Made by a program: the position numbers and the translations under genes. The notes below the pieces were generated by a model. That model made no database searches and was not told the origin of the DNA. It saw nothing but the letters and a program-made list of their open reading frames with translations. A DNA stretch of 64,000 nt from Bifidobacterium reuteri DSM 23975 (GTDB lineage Bacteria > Actinomycetota > Actinomycetes > Actinomycetales > Bifidobacteriaceae). Below are positions 8,556 to 22,600 of the stretch, piece after piece; within the stretch, counting starts at the first letter, position 1, and each line of letters opens with the position of its first letter. The stretch is taken from assembly GCF_000741695.1 (NCBI RefSeq), contig NZ_JGZK01000003.1, positions 124,001 through 188,000 of the forward strand. Reading direction: 5' to 3'.

Positions 8556-9020
8556 TCAGACTGCGGTGCCGTTCTGATCGAGGTTCGGATTGTCCTTGGA
8601 ATTCCCCGCAGTGAAGAACAGGCTCACCACGCCCACGATGAACACGCCGGATACGGTGGCGATCAACCAGAACGGATGGCTAGGCAGCCACATCACCACG
8701 AAGAAACCGATGATGGCAAGCGCAATCAGCGTCCAGCTGCCGACGCGGAACCATTGGCGTACCGAATGCGGCGCCTTGAACATCTTCGGATCGGAATAGT
8801 TCGGATTGGTGTTCAGCACGGTTTCAGGTTCTTCCACCTTGCCGCCGCTGGGCTTCCATTCCTTGCCGTCGGTACCGTCCTGCAGACGAATGGACTTCTG
8901 CTGCAGCTGGTATTCGTCGATCATCCCCGAACGGCCGCGACCGCGCGTGGAATCATATTGCTGCGGTATTCCCTTGCGATTGGCTTTGGCCTGGGCTCGA
9001 CGTTCTGCACGGTTCGGCAT
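8556..9020 (-). CDS. Conserved-looking hypothetical protein with two membrane segments
   Basis: A 154-residue protein. Its basic N-terminus (MPNRAERRAQAKANRKG) resembles the start of many small actinobacterial membrane proteins. A hydrophilic domain with KEWKPSGGKVEE follows, then two transmembrane helices at about residues 95-113 and 118-137, and a short polar tail. No catalytic motif is visible and I cannot name the family. The gene is alone on its strand and converges with the HExxH protein gene. Confidence 0.75.
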   Translation of the reverse strand: MPNRAERRAQAKANRKGIPQQYDSTRGRGRSGMIDEYQLQQKSIRLQDGTDGKEWKPSGGKVEEPETVLNTNPNYSDPKMFKAPHSVRQWFRVGSWTLIALAIIGFFVVMWLPSHPFWLIATVSGVFIVGVVSLFFTAGNSKDNPNLDQNGTAV

Positions 9021-9271
9021 ATCAATACTCCTGTCTCAGCGATGACACTGTTGGCTATATTACTCGCTTGGCCGCGCCGCGCGTACACAATCCCGACGGA
9101 CGGGTAGTCCGGACCCCAGCTTGTTCTGCTTCATTGCTTGTTCGACGAGCCTATAACAGTCCACTTCCCTTTCAGCAAACATACACGATAAAGAAACGTA
9201 TTGGGATGCCGCTAGGCCCGCCAATGTCTAGGACGACTAATTGTTTGTTATGGCGACCGGGCGACGAAGTA

Positions 9272-9394
9272 CCTAGTCTGCCTCGCCGTAAGTTCGTTGA
9301 TTAATCACTACCCCTCAGTCCCGCTTCGCGGGCCAGCTCCCCTGACAAGGGGAGCCTCCAATATATTCAACGAATTAATGACGCGGGATACTGG
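9272..9394. mobile_element. MITE-like element, copy B (inverted relative to copy A)
   Basis: The reverse complement matches copy A at 2032-2153: the end CCAGTATCCCGCGTCA, then ATTAATTCG, the core GGCTCCCCTTGTCAGGGGAGC with CCCGCGAAGCGGG and CTGAGGGGTAGTG, then ATTAATCAACGAACTT. The outer end near 9272 is the less conserved one. It directly abuts the promoter region of the AT-rich ORF that follows. Confidence 0.7.
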
Positions 9395-9405
9395 TGAAAG
9401 GTCAT

Positions 9406-9444
9406 TATAATATATGTAGCTATTAATAGCTACCGTCAAAGGAG
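9406..9444 (+). promoter_or_regulatory. Candidate -10 box, 18-bp palindrome and RBS of the AT-rich ORF
   Basis: TATAAT at 9406-9411 is followed by a perfect 18-nt palindrome, GTAGCTATTAATAGCTAC (9416-9433), and AAAGGAG (9438-9444) ahead of the ATG. The palindrome sits where a repressor would block transcription, or where an early leader hairpin would form. No convincing -35 box was found; the matching position falls inside MITE copy B. Confidence 0.45.
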
Positions 9445-9450
9445 ACACCA

Positions 9451-9759
9451 ATGAGCAAAAGCACCAATAATCATGTTGTACGCAAAGGAAAAATCTACCA
9501 TATTCTCCCATGCATACTCACAATTGTTGCACTCTGCTCTACGTGTATCAACAGCAAGTCTGGAAACTTAATTTCTATACTAGCCAACATCGCCAATATT
9601 CACGAAAATATTATATGGCTAATAATCTTGTTAATATCTATGATATCAGCCTGTTTATGCATTTATTCCATTCACAAAAAAGATTGTAAGATATATATAA
9701 ATATTTGCTTTATTATTAATATATATTATATACTAGTCAGTCTTTTGACCATAACATAA
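9451..9759 (+). CDS. AT-rich small membrane protein of unknown function
   Basis: A 102-residue ORF with a good ribosome site. The protein is almost wholly hydrophobic, with predicted transmembrane helices at about residues 17-33, 54-74 and 82-100, a basic N-terminus and Lys-rich loops. Base composition and codon use (ATA, AAA, TTA-rich) are strikingly unlike the GC-rich neighbours, which suggests recent transfer. It lies directly beside MITE copy B. It is not recognised; small immunity or toxin-like membrane proteins have this look, but there is no specific evidence for that. Confidence 0.6.
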   Translation: MSKSTNNHVVRKGKIYHILPCILTIVALCSTCINSKSGNLISILANIANIHENIIWLIILLISMISACLCIYSIHKKDCKIYINICFIINIYYILVSLLTIT

Positions 9760-9787
9760 ATGTGCAATCAAGAATAAAAGAGTATTG

Positions 9788-9852
9788 ATAATAAAATAAA
9801 AATAGCCGGTTCTTGCATACCTACTTAACGTAGCTATGCAAGAACCGGCTAT
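9788..9852 (-). terminator. Rho-independent terminator of gltBD
   Basis: A perfect 18-bp stem (9802-9819 with 9835-9852, ATAGCCGGTTCTTGCATA) with a 15-base loop. On the minus strand it is followed by an A/T-rich tail with runs of T (9788-9801). It begins 13 bases after the gltD stop codon. It may also stop transcripts of the plus-strand AT-rich ORF. Confidence 0.85.
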
Positions 9853-9864
9853 ACGGGCAGAATG

Positions 9865-11403
9865 TCAGCGAGGCAGCATCATCGGGCGGTCACTGGCCTT
9901 GATCGGTGCTGGCAGCTCACTGGTCTTCTCACTGGAGAGGTACTCATCCACGGCGGCAGCGCAGGATCGTCCCTCCGCAATGGCCCAGACCACGAGGCTC
10001 TGGCCACGGCCGGCATCGCCGCACACGAACACGCCATCCTGGCTGGTGGCGAACTTGTCGTTGCGGGCGATGTTGCCGCGCTTATCCAACTCCACTGGCA
10101 GCTGGTCGAGTAGCGTGGTGGTGTCCGGGTGAAGGAAGCCCACGGAGATGAGCACCAAATCGGCGGGCAGCACGCGCTCAGTGCCGGGCTGGCGGGTGAA
10201 CGGGCCGTTCTCCCCCGGTGCCACGGAGACCACTTTGAGGCCGGTCACATGGCCATGCTCGTCTGCCACGAAGCCTTCGGCGGTGGTGGAGTTCTCGATC
10301 TTCACCTTGGCCTGCTCCTCCTCGGAACCGATGAAGTTCACGGAGTCGGTGCTGTACAGGTAGGTGCCGCCCTCGGCCATGGACGTGGTCTTCTGGTAGG
10401 TGCGGGCGAAGGTCGGCCACGGCTGGTTGGCGGGACGACTTTCCGGTTCCTTCGGCATGATCTGCAGCACGGTCACGTCCTTGGCGCCCTGACGGATCGA
10501 GGTGCCGAGGCAGTCGGAACCGGTGTCGCCGCCGCCGATGACGATGACGTGCTTGTCCTTGGCGGTGATGTCGTTGACGGGCTTGACGCCGAAGACGCGG
10601 CGGGTGGCGTCCGGCAGGAAGTCGAGGGCGAAGTGGATGCCGTCGAGCTCGCGGCCGGGAATCTTCATGTCACGCGGCACGCGAGAGCCAATGGCCACAA
10701 CAACGGCGTCATACCGGTCGCGCAACTCATCCCAGGAGATGTCCTTGCCGATCTCCACGTTGGTGCGGAATCGAGTGCCTTCGGCCTCCATCTGCTCCAC
10801 ACGACGGTCGAGCAGACCCTTCTCGAGCTTGAAGTTCGGGATGCCGTATCGCATGAGACCGCCGATGGCGTCGTCCTTCTCATAGACGACCACGGTGTGG
10901 CCGGCTCGGGTGAGCTGCTGGGCGGCTGCAAGTCCTGCGGGGCCGGAGCCGACGATGGCGACGGTCTGGTCGGTCAGGCGCTGCGGCGGCAGCGGCTTGA
11001 CGTAATCCAGATCCCAAGCCTGGTCGATGATCGTGCACTCGTCGTTCTTGATCATCGTCGGTGGCTGGTGGATGCCGAGAACGCAGGCCTGCTCGCACAG
11101 GGCCGGGCAGATGCGGCCGGTGACCTCGGGGAAGTTGTTGGTCTGGGACAGGCGGTTGTAGGCGTCCTCCCACTTGGCCTGACGTACCAAGTCGTTGAAC
11201 TCCGGGATGATGTTGCCCAGCGGGCAGCCGGTCATGCAGAACGGGGTGCCGCAGTCCATGCAGCGTGCGGCCTGCTCGCGTGTCCACGGCTGCAATCCGG
11301 ATTCGGCGTGGACGTCGAACCAGTCCTTGATACGCTCCTCGATGGGGCGTTCGGCCAGTTCACGGCGTGTACGGACCTTCAGGAATCCTCTCGGGTCGCC
11401 CAT
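9865..11403 (-). CDS. gltD: Glutamate synthase (NADPH) small subunit
   Basis: The 512-residue beta subunit of glutamate synthase, which passes electrons from NADPH through FAD and Fe-S clusters to the large subunit for making glutamate from glutamine and 2-oxoglutarate. The N-terminal cysteines (CMDCGTPFC, then CPLGN) are Fe-S ligands. VGSGPAGLAAA binds FAD and IGGGDTGSDC binds NADPH. An upstream in-frame ATG exists at 11451, but MGDPRGF at 11403 is chosen because GGAAGGAG precedes it and it starts one base after the gltB stop. The gene is translationally linked to gltB. Confidence 0.95.
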   Translation of the reverse strand: MGDPRGFLKVRTRRELAERPIEERIKDWFDVHAESGLQPWTREQAARCMDCGTPFCMTGCPLGNIIPEFNDLVRQAKWEDAYNRLSQTNNFPEVTGRICPALCEQACVLGIHQPPTMIKNDECTIIDQAWDLDYVKPLPPQRLTDQTVAIVGSGPAGLAAAQQLTRAGHTVVVYEKDDAIGGLMRYGIPNFKLEKGLLDRRVEQMEAEGTRFRTNVEIGKDISWDELRDRYDAVVVAIGSRVPRDMKIPGRELDGIHFALDFLPDATRRVFGVKPVNDITAKDKHVIVIGGGDTGSDCLGTSIRQGAKDVTVLQIMPKEPESRPANQPWPTFARTYQKTTSMAEGGTYLYSTDSVNFIGSEEEQAKVKIENSTTAEGFVADEHGHVTGLKVVSVAPGENGPFTRQPGTERVLPADLVLISVGFLHPDTTTLLDQLPVELDKRGNIARNDKFATSQDGVFVCGDAGRGQSLVVWAIAEGRSCAAAVDEYLSSEKTSELPAPIKASDRPMMLPR

Positions 11404-11404
11404 G

Positions 11405-15976
<4,572 letters not shown>

Positions 15977-16358
15977 CGAAATCACCTCAATTGCTTATGG
16001 GCGCGCTCACAAACGTGCCACTTCCTAAGTTGCTGTTGACAGAGTAGCGTTGCGGTATGTCGATTGCGTTTCGCTGTCCATATACCGAATTGCAGAAAAA
16101 GTCAAGGCTTGATTTTAGCCGACTTTCCTGATAAACCGCGCCGGTGCGCGAAAGCCGTTACGGAATCGTGATGGTCCTAACGCACAACGTCGCCGGCGAC
16201 GTATGCGGGCACCTGCATAGATGGCATGGTGGGCTTCAGTCTGAGCGCACGCGAGTCCAGCCTTCGGCACCAATTCATGAGCACGGAAAACCATACCGAC
16301 ACCGATTGCCGCACATCCTCCATCGGCGATCGATGCCGGCCGGCGCAATCGCCTTGGA

Positions 16359-17507
16359 TCATTCCCCGCCCAGCATGAGCAGTCGCGTGACCTGCTCCGC
16401 TGTACGTTCCACATTCGCCGACGCATCCTCAAGCAGATCCTGCAAGGTGGCCGCACCGGGGGCGATGCCGAAGATGGCGTCGATGCCGACGGCATGCAGC
16501 TCGTCGATGCCCTCGCCCACATGACCGGCGATGGCGACGACAGGTTTGCCATAGCGCTTGGCGGTCTCGGCCACCCCGGCTGGGGTCTTGCCATATCGCG
16601 TCTGGGCGTCGATCGCCCCCTCCCCGGTGAACACCACATCCGCCCACCGGACCGCATCGGGCAATCCCACGGTCTCGATGACGACGTCCACGCCATGACG
16701 GAACCCGGCATCGAGGAAGCCTTTCAACGCCGCACCGATGCCGCCAGCCGCCCCGGCACCGGGAACATCGACCACGTCCACGGACAGCCGCCGTTCGACG
16801 ACCCCGGCGAAGTGGGCGAGCGCGCGGTCCAGCAGCGCGACATCGTCGGCGGTCGCGCCCTTCTGCGGGCCGAACACGGCACTGGCACCCTGCGGGCCGA
16901 CCAGAGGATTGGTGACGTCGCACGCGGCGATCACCTCGACGTCATGCAGCCTCGCATCGAGTCCCGAGATATCGATGTCGGCCAGTCGGGCGAGCGCCGC
17001 TCCCCCGGCCGGCAGCTCGCGGCCTTCATCATTGAGCAGCCGCACGCCGAGCGCCTGAAGCATGCCGGCACCCGCGTCGTTGGTCGCGCTGCCGCCGAGT
17101 CCGACGATGATCTTGGTCGCGCCGTCATCCAATGCCGCGCGGATGAGCTCGCCGGTGCCATATGACGAGGTGATCAACGGATTGCGTTCGGACGGCGCCA
17201 GCAATGCCAAGCCACTCGCCGCAGCGACCTCCACGACTGCGGTCGCACCGTCGCCGAGCAGGCCGTATTCCGCCGTGATGCCCCGACCCAACGGATCGTG
17301 AGCCGCTGTCGTCCGCATCGAACCGCCCGTGGCATCGACCAGCGCGCGGGTCGTGCCCTCGCCGCCATCGGCCATGGGCAGCAGGCGGATTTCGGCATCG
17401 GGGTCGGCCTTTCGGATGCCTGCCGCCATGGCCTGCGCCGCTTCAGATGCAGTGAGGCTTTCCTTGAACGAGTCGGGGGCGCATACGTATCGGGTGTTTC
17501 GGGTCAT
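16359..17507 (-). CDS. Glycerate kinase
   Basis: A 382-residue kinase of the GlxK/GarK family that phosphorylates D-glycerate, probably to 2-phosphoglycerate, feeding lower glycolysis. Family hallmarks are APDSFKESLTA at the N-terminus, ADGGEGT near residue 46, GLGGSATNDAGAG in the middle and VVFTGEGAIDAQT in the C-terminal part, which also contains GIAPGAATL. Length is normal. It is not in an obvious operon. The 374-base gap to gltB on its 3' side shows no gene; ORFs there look like shadow frames. Confidence 0.92.
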   Translation of the reverse strand: MTRNTRYVCAPDSFKESLTASEAAQAMAAGIRKADPDAEIRLLPMADGGEGTTRALVDATGGSMRTTAAHDPLGRGITAEYGLLGDGATAVVEVAAASGLALLAPSERNPLITSSYGTGELIRAALDDGATKIIVGLGGSATNDAGAGMLQALGVRLLNDEGRELPAGGAALARLADIDISGLDARLHDVEVIAACDVTNPLVGPQGASAVFGPQKGATADDVALLDRALAHFAGVVERRLSVDVVDVPGAGAAGGIGAALKGFLDAGFRHGVDVVIETVGLPDAVRWADVVFTGEGAIDAQTRYGKTPAGVAETAKRYGKPVVAIAGHVGEGIDELHAVGIDAIFGIAPGAATLQDLLEDASANVERTAEQVTRLLMLGGE

Positions 17508-17639
17508 GGCACCAGCTTATCTATCACATCGCCATATCCCCACCCCGGCAATCCAAAGTTAGCTGATTCACCGCTGATTCACCGCTACCGAGGTCGCAAA
17601 AACAATGCAGCTCGCGTGCAAAGACCCGGCAAAGGCGGC

Positions 17640-18065
17640 GGGATGAGACGTCCAGCACCTTTCATCGAGCCGACATATCCTCTGGCGCGCGGGCTCGTTC
17701 GAGGTGATCACAGGCCCGGTCGCCTCGTTCGCGCCGAACCCTGGCAGGCGGTATATGCGGCAAGTAAGGCGCATACGCGCTTCCTCGCACGGGCGTTGCA
17801 CGAGGAGGAACGCAAGCGCGGCGTGAACGTGCTGCTGATGAGCCCCGGAAACATGAACACCGAAATGAACATGCAGGGCACCTCGACCGGAAAGCTCGGG
17901 CGGCATCCCTATCTGAATCTCAAACGAGAGACCGCACGCACATTCATGATGGCCGAACGCGGGCATGCCACCTACACGCCGATGCTGTTCTACAAGCTCT
18001 ACCGCATATTCACGAAACTCATGCCGAGCGCGCTCGCCGTTAAAGTCACCAGCATCGAGGACTGA
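17640..18065 (+). pseudogene. Short-chain dehydrogenase, 3' remnant with frameshift
   Basis: The C-terminal half of an SDR oxidoreductase. The active-site YxxxK is readable as VYAASKAH, followed by LHEEERKRGVNVLLMSPG and a typical SDR tail ending at 18065. Just upstream the family block GPVASFAPNP is readable only in another frame, so the reading frame changes near 17735-17745. No Rossmann-fold N-terminus (TGxxxGxG) or start codon is found upstream. It is therefore truncated as well as frameshifted. Confidence 0.75.
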
Positions 18066-18095
18066 TCCGGCCGGCGACTGCCTACAGCCTACAGC

Positions 18096-19619
18096 CTACA
18101 ACCGCCGGCCGGTGAAGGCCATGGGCCTGCGATGGGGCGCGACGGCCGTGCCCGTGACCGAGCCGTCGGGTTCGGACACGTCGGCATCGAGGTGGACGGT
18201 GAGCGGGCCGAATGGCAGGCGCACGCGAATGTCGAACGAATGCCGCGTCCCGTCGCGCACGCCATCCCGGTAGGATGCCACGATTCCCATGACCTTCGCC
18301 TTGCCGTGGAACGAGGTTCGGGTCGCGTCGTCGTAGGAGACGATCACGGGAATCGCAATTACGCCCACCGGCGAGTTGAGCCGCACGTCGTAGCGGGCGG
18401 TGAGTGCCGGGTCGTCGCCGGGGTCAGGCGCAAGACGCGCGGCGGCGGCATCATGGACGGCTCCGGCTATCTTCGGGGCCACCTCGTGCGGCGGAACGGG
18501 CACGCGCATGGCCACATGTCTGCGCGGGAAGAGATCGTGCAGGAGTCGCACATGCCACCGTCCGTCCCGCTTCACCGCAACATCCCCCGCGGGTTCGGAG
18601 GCCGCCCGGACCAAGGCCGGAATCCTCGCAAGCTTCGGGTTGATGGCGAGCGCGTTGCCGGTGAACGCCATGCGCTTCTGCTCCTCGGTGAGCCTGTCGG
18701 TTCCCTCCAGCGCCCGGGCCTGGCCGAGCACGGCCTCGATGGGCGTGTAGGGGGTGTCCGACCCGTACAGCAGGTGGGTGTCTGGCACATTGCGTAAAAG
18801 GTCGGCTAGCTGCTTGGGCTCACTGAATCCGGCGAGGTCGTAATACACGTGGGACATGGCGTCCATATAGTCGACACGGCGGTCCGGGTCAGCGAAGCGC
18901 AGCATGAACGCAAAGCTTTCGAACCGGTCGGCGAGAATGGAAACGAACGCGCCGGCGTGCGGTATCACCCAACGGATGCTCGGGAACTTGACGAACGTGT
19001 CCTCCAGCACCATGTTGGTGAAGGCCCGCGTGGTTTCCACGAAGTACTCGAAAGCAGGAAGGGACAGGCCCTCGCATGCGCCAGGCACGGACACGGGCGG
19101 CGCGGTGGGGTGGACGATCACCATAGCGCCACGATCGTCCAGTTCGCTCATCACCGGGTCGAGCCGGGGGTCGCCGAGGTACACGCCGTGATGGTTGGTC
19201 GTCAGTCCCACGCCGTCAGCCTTGAGCTCGTCGAGCGCGCGCCGGGCTTCCGCCGCGGATGCCTCGGCCCACGGCAGTGGTAACGTGGCAATCAGACCGA
19301 ACCGGGTTGGGTCCTCGGCGGCGATCGCCGCTCCCTGGTCGTTGATCTTCCGGGCCAGCCGCAGACAGTCGTCCACCTGCGGCAGGAAGACGTTCGGCGA
19401 GGAAAGCTCCAAATGCGCGTAGGCGATACCGAGCAGGTCCATCTTGTCGCGCTGCCAGTCGGGAGTCCAGTAGTCGGGCGTGGGATAGCCGTCCGGGTTG
19501 CCGGGATAATGCGCACGCAGGAATTCCAGGTACGCAGGCGGCAGGTAGTGCGACTGGAAGTCGACCTTGCCGCAGAAGCACAGCGGAGCGGCATCATTCG
19601 ATTCGACCGGATGGTTCAT
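18096..19619 (-). CDS. Amidohydrolase-2 family protein with extra C-terminal domain
   Basis: Residues 1 to about 330 form an ACMSD/6-methylsalicylate-decarboxylase-like TIM barrel: DFQSHYLPP at the N-terminus, MVIVHPTAPP, VIPHAGAF and LLYGSDTPYT. The first metal motif, normally HxH, reads QSH, so one ligand seems replaced by Gln. Residues ~350-507 are an added beta-rich domain with no clear counterpart in the ordinary ~330-residue enzymes; it resembles a SRPBCC or lipocalin-like fold only loosely. AAAGGAAAA precedes the ATG. It lies 29 bases after the ABC permease stop and could be its downstream partner. Substrate unknown. Confidence 0.75.
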   Translation of the reverse strand: MNHPVESNDAAPLCFCGKVDFQSHYLPPAYLEFLRAHYPGNPDGYPTPDYWTPDWQRDKMDLLGIAYAHLELSSPNVFLPQVDDCLRLARKINDQGAAIAAEDPTRFGLIATLPLPWAEASAAEARRALDELKADGVGLTTNHHGVYLGDPRLDPVMSELDDRGAMVIVHPTAPPVSVPGACEGLSLPAFEYFVETTRAFTNMVLEDTFVKFPSIRWVIPHAGAFVSILADRFESFAFMLRFADPDRRVDYMDAMSHVYYDLAGFSEPKQLADLLRNVPDTHLLYGSDTPYTPIEAVLGQARALEGTDRLTEEQKRMAFTGNALAINPKLARIPALVRAASEPAGDVAVKRDGRWHVRLLHDLFPRRHVAMRVPVPPHEVAPKIAGAVHDAAAARLAPDPGDDPALTARYDVRLNSPVGVIAIPVIVSYDDATRTSFHGKAKVMGIVASYRDGVRDGTRHSFDIRVRLPFGPLTVHLDADVSEPDGSVTGTAVAPHRRPMAFTGRRL

Positions 19620-19648
19620 AGGTTTTCCTTTCTTCCTCTATTTCCGGC

Positions 19649-22600
19649 TCATTCCACGCTCTTCAACGCACCGAGCATATCCACGTCCTTGAGGCGGCGC
19701 CAGACCACCCAGCCGAGCATGGCGAGCACCACGACCACCACGGCAAGCGGCACGGCGAACGCAGACCAGGCGAGGGCCGGGTCGAACATGACCTCGTCGG
19801 GCGGCACCTCGGTGATGATGTAACGGTGCAGGATGGCCCCGAACCCGTATCCCGCCAACACGCCGAGCACGGACAGGATGATCGTTTCACGATAGATATA
19901 CATGGTCGTTTCCCCGGTATGGAAGCCGAGCACCTTGATGGTGGACAGTTCGCGAATGCGTTCGGACACGTTGAGGTTGGTGAGGTTGTAGAGAATCACC
20001 ACCGCAAGCAGCGCGGCCACCAAGATGAGCACCTCCATGATCTGGTCTAGCGAGTCGACGATCGTGGCCACCTGGTTCCTCATGGTGATGTTCTGCACCA
20101 CGCCCTTGACCCCGTCCACAGTCATAAGGTCAGCTCCCTGCCTGTTGGCGTTGCCCACGGACGAATCCTTGAGACGGACCATGTAGGCGTTGGACTGGTA
20201 GTCGGCGTGGAACGCGCGACCGAAGCCGCCGGAGGACATGAACATGAAGTGGCCGATGTACATTTCGGTCACGCCGTCCACGCGCACCTTGCGCTCCGTG
20301 CCGTCGGGATCCGTCACGGATATGGTGTCCCCGGCCTTGGCACCGAGCATGTCCGCCATGCGTTCAGAGATGATCGCGCCTCGGTCGGTCAGGACCTGCG
20401 GGTCGTGCGAGACACGGTCGCGCAGGGTGATGTAGTCTCCGAAGTTGTAGGCGTCGTCGGTGACGATGAGCGTGATCGTCTGCTTGTCGCCCTGTTTGCC
20501 GGCGGTGGTGGTGAGCTCCTCGTAGCGGATTGGCGCGGATTGGTCGATCGCCCTGTTGCCGTCATCCCCGTCCGCCGGGGCGACGGCCTTGGATACGGCG
20601 TCGCGCTGGTCCGCGTTGTTGTCTGATTTCTCCGCCACGATCAGGTCATAATGAATTATGCCGCCGAACTGGTGCTCGCCGATCTGGCCGATCGACGCCT
20701 GTACGCCCAGTCCCGCGGTGAGCAGCGACACTGCGCCGGCCACGCCGAAGATGGTCATGAAGCCGCGAGACTTGTAACGGAATAGGTTGCGGGCCGTGAC
20801 CTTACGGGTGAAGTTCAGGCGGTCCCACACGGGCGTGATCCGCTCGAGGAAGATCTTCGAGCCCTTGGCGGGCGGTTTGGGCAGGAGCAGCGCGGCGGGC
20901 CTCTCCTTGAGCTCGCGGGACGCGGCGATCCACGCGGGTGCCACGGCGCTCGCCCATGCGAGTAGGAACGCGGCGGCGGTCACGCCCAGGTGGAAGTGCA
21001 GCTCGATGCGCGGCATGGTGAATCCGGAATCGTAGGCGTGGTAGACGATGAGCGGCAGGATGGTGTGCCCGGCCGCCACGCCCAGAATCGTGCCGGCCGT
21101 GGAGGCGGAGAAGCCGTAGAAGAGGAATTTCTTCATGATGTCCGCGTTCCCATATCCCAACGCCTTAAGGGTCCCGGAATTGGTGCGTTCCTCGTCCACC
21201 ATGCGGCCCATGGTGGTGAAGGTGACCAGCGCGGCCACGAAGTACAGGAAGATCGGGAAGATGCGCGCGAGCTTCATGACGATGTCCGCGATGATCTCGT
21301 ACACGCGGTATCCCTCGGAGGTGAGTCCCTCGCGCCGGCCGTCGATCGAGTATGCGGGCACTTCGAGGGTGTCAACCTTTTCGCTCGCCAGTTTGATCTG
21401 ACGTTCCGCGTCAGCGATCTGCTTCTCGGCCTCGGGCTTGGCGTCATTGAATTCCTTGAGCTTCTGGTCGTATTCGTCCTCGGCTTTCTCGAGGTCGCGC
21501 TGGCCTTGAATCATCTGTGCGGCGCCGTCGGACGCCGATCCGGATGCGGCCGTGGAGACGGCGTGCCCGAGTTCGGTCTGCTTGGATGCAAGCAGTTTTT
21601 GGGCTTCCGCGATCGCGGCCGCGTTCTTTTGGTACTCCTCGGATCCCTGATCGAGCTTGGCGGCCCCTTCGTTGAACTGTTCAAGGCCGCTGTTGTATTG
21701 GTTCAGCATGGCGTTGTATGTGTCCGCAGCCGTGTTCCAGTCGGCGAGCGCCTGATCGTACCGCCCCTTGAGACTTTGGTATGCATTGCCGGTTATTCCG
21801 GTTTTCTCCCATGAAGCGAGGAGACGGCCAGTGGCGTCGAGCGCTGTCTTGGATGCGTCGAGCGCCACGCGGGCCACGGTGAGCTGCTTGCCGGCCTGAT
21901 TGAGCTGCAGCCAGGCGAGTTCGAGACTGCCCTGGCCCTGATTGAGTTGCTGGGCGCCGGCGGCGAGCTGGGTTTGGGCGGCGGAGAGCGTGGAGTTGGC
22001 GGAAGCGATCTGCGCGGTGGCACCGGCGAGTTCGGCGGCCGCGGAGGATGCCTGGTCGACGGCGTCGAGCTGGCCCTGGGTAAGCTGGTCCTTGCCGGAT
22101 TCAATCTGCGCCTTGGCGTCATCGAGCTGAGTTTGGGCGTCCGTGAGCTGCTGTTTGGCGTCGTCCACCTGCTCCTGCGCCTTGGCGATCTGCTCGCGGC
22201 GTTCGGAACGGATGGAGTCACGGCGGGCGGCGGGCTGGTTGGCGAGACGCCGGGAGAGCATGGTCTTGTGATCTTGCACGCGGTCGCGGTAGGCGTCATC
22301 CCAGTAGTTCAGTCCGGCTGTGTCCTCGAAGGTGACGCGGCCGATCATCGCCACGGATGAGTCGAACGTGCCCGCGGTGACCACGGCGTATCCGTCGAGT
22401 TCGCCGGATCCAGCGGTGGACTGCCCCATGTTGAGGTTGGAGACGATGTCGCTGGCCTCTACGAAGCCGACCACGGTGAAGTCGGTACGTCTGAGCACGG
22501 TATCGCCGGCGATGTCCGGCAGTTCGGTCACGCGGATGGAGCTGCCCACGGCGAACCGATCACGCTCCCCCGAGTCAAGCGCGATCTCCCCGGCCGCTTG

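Noticed and set aside
16115..16358. ORFs between gltB and glycerate kinase
   Set aside because: They extend shadow frames of the kinase gene; no ribosome site or motif.
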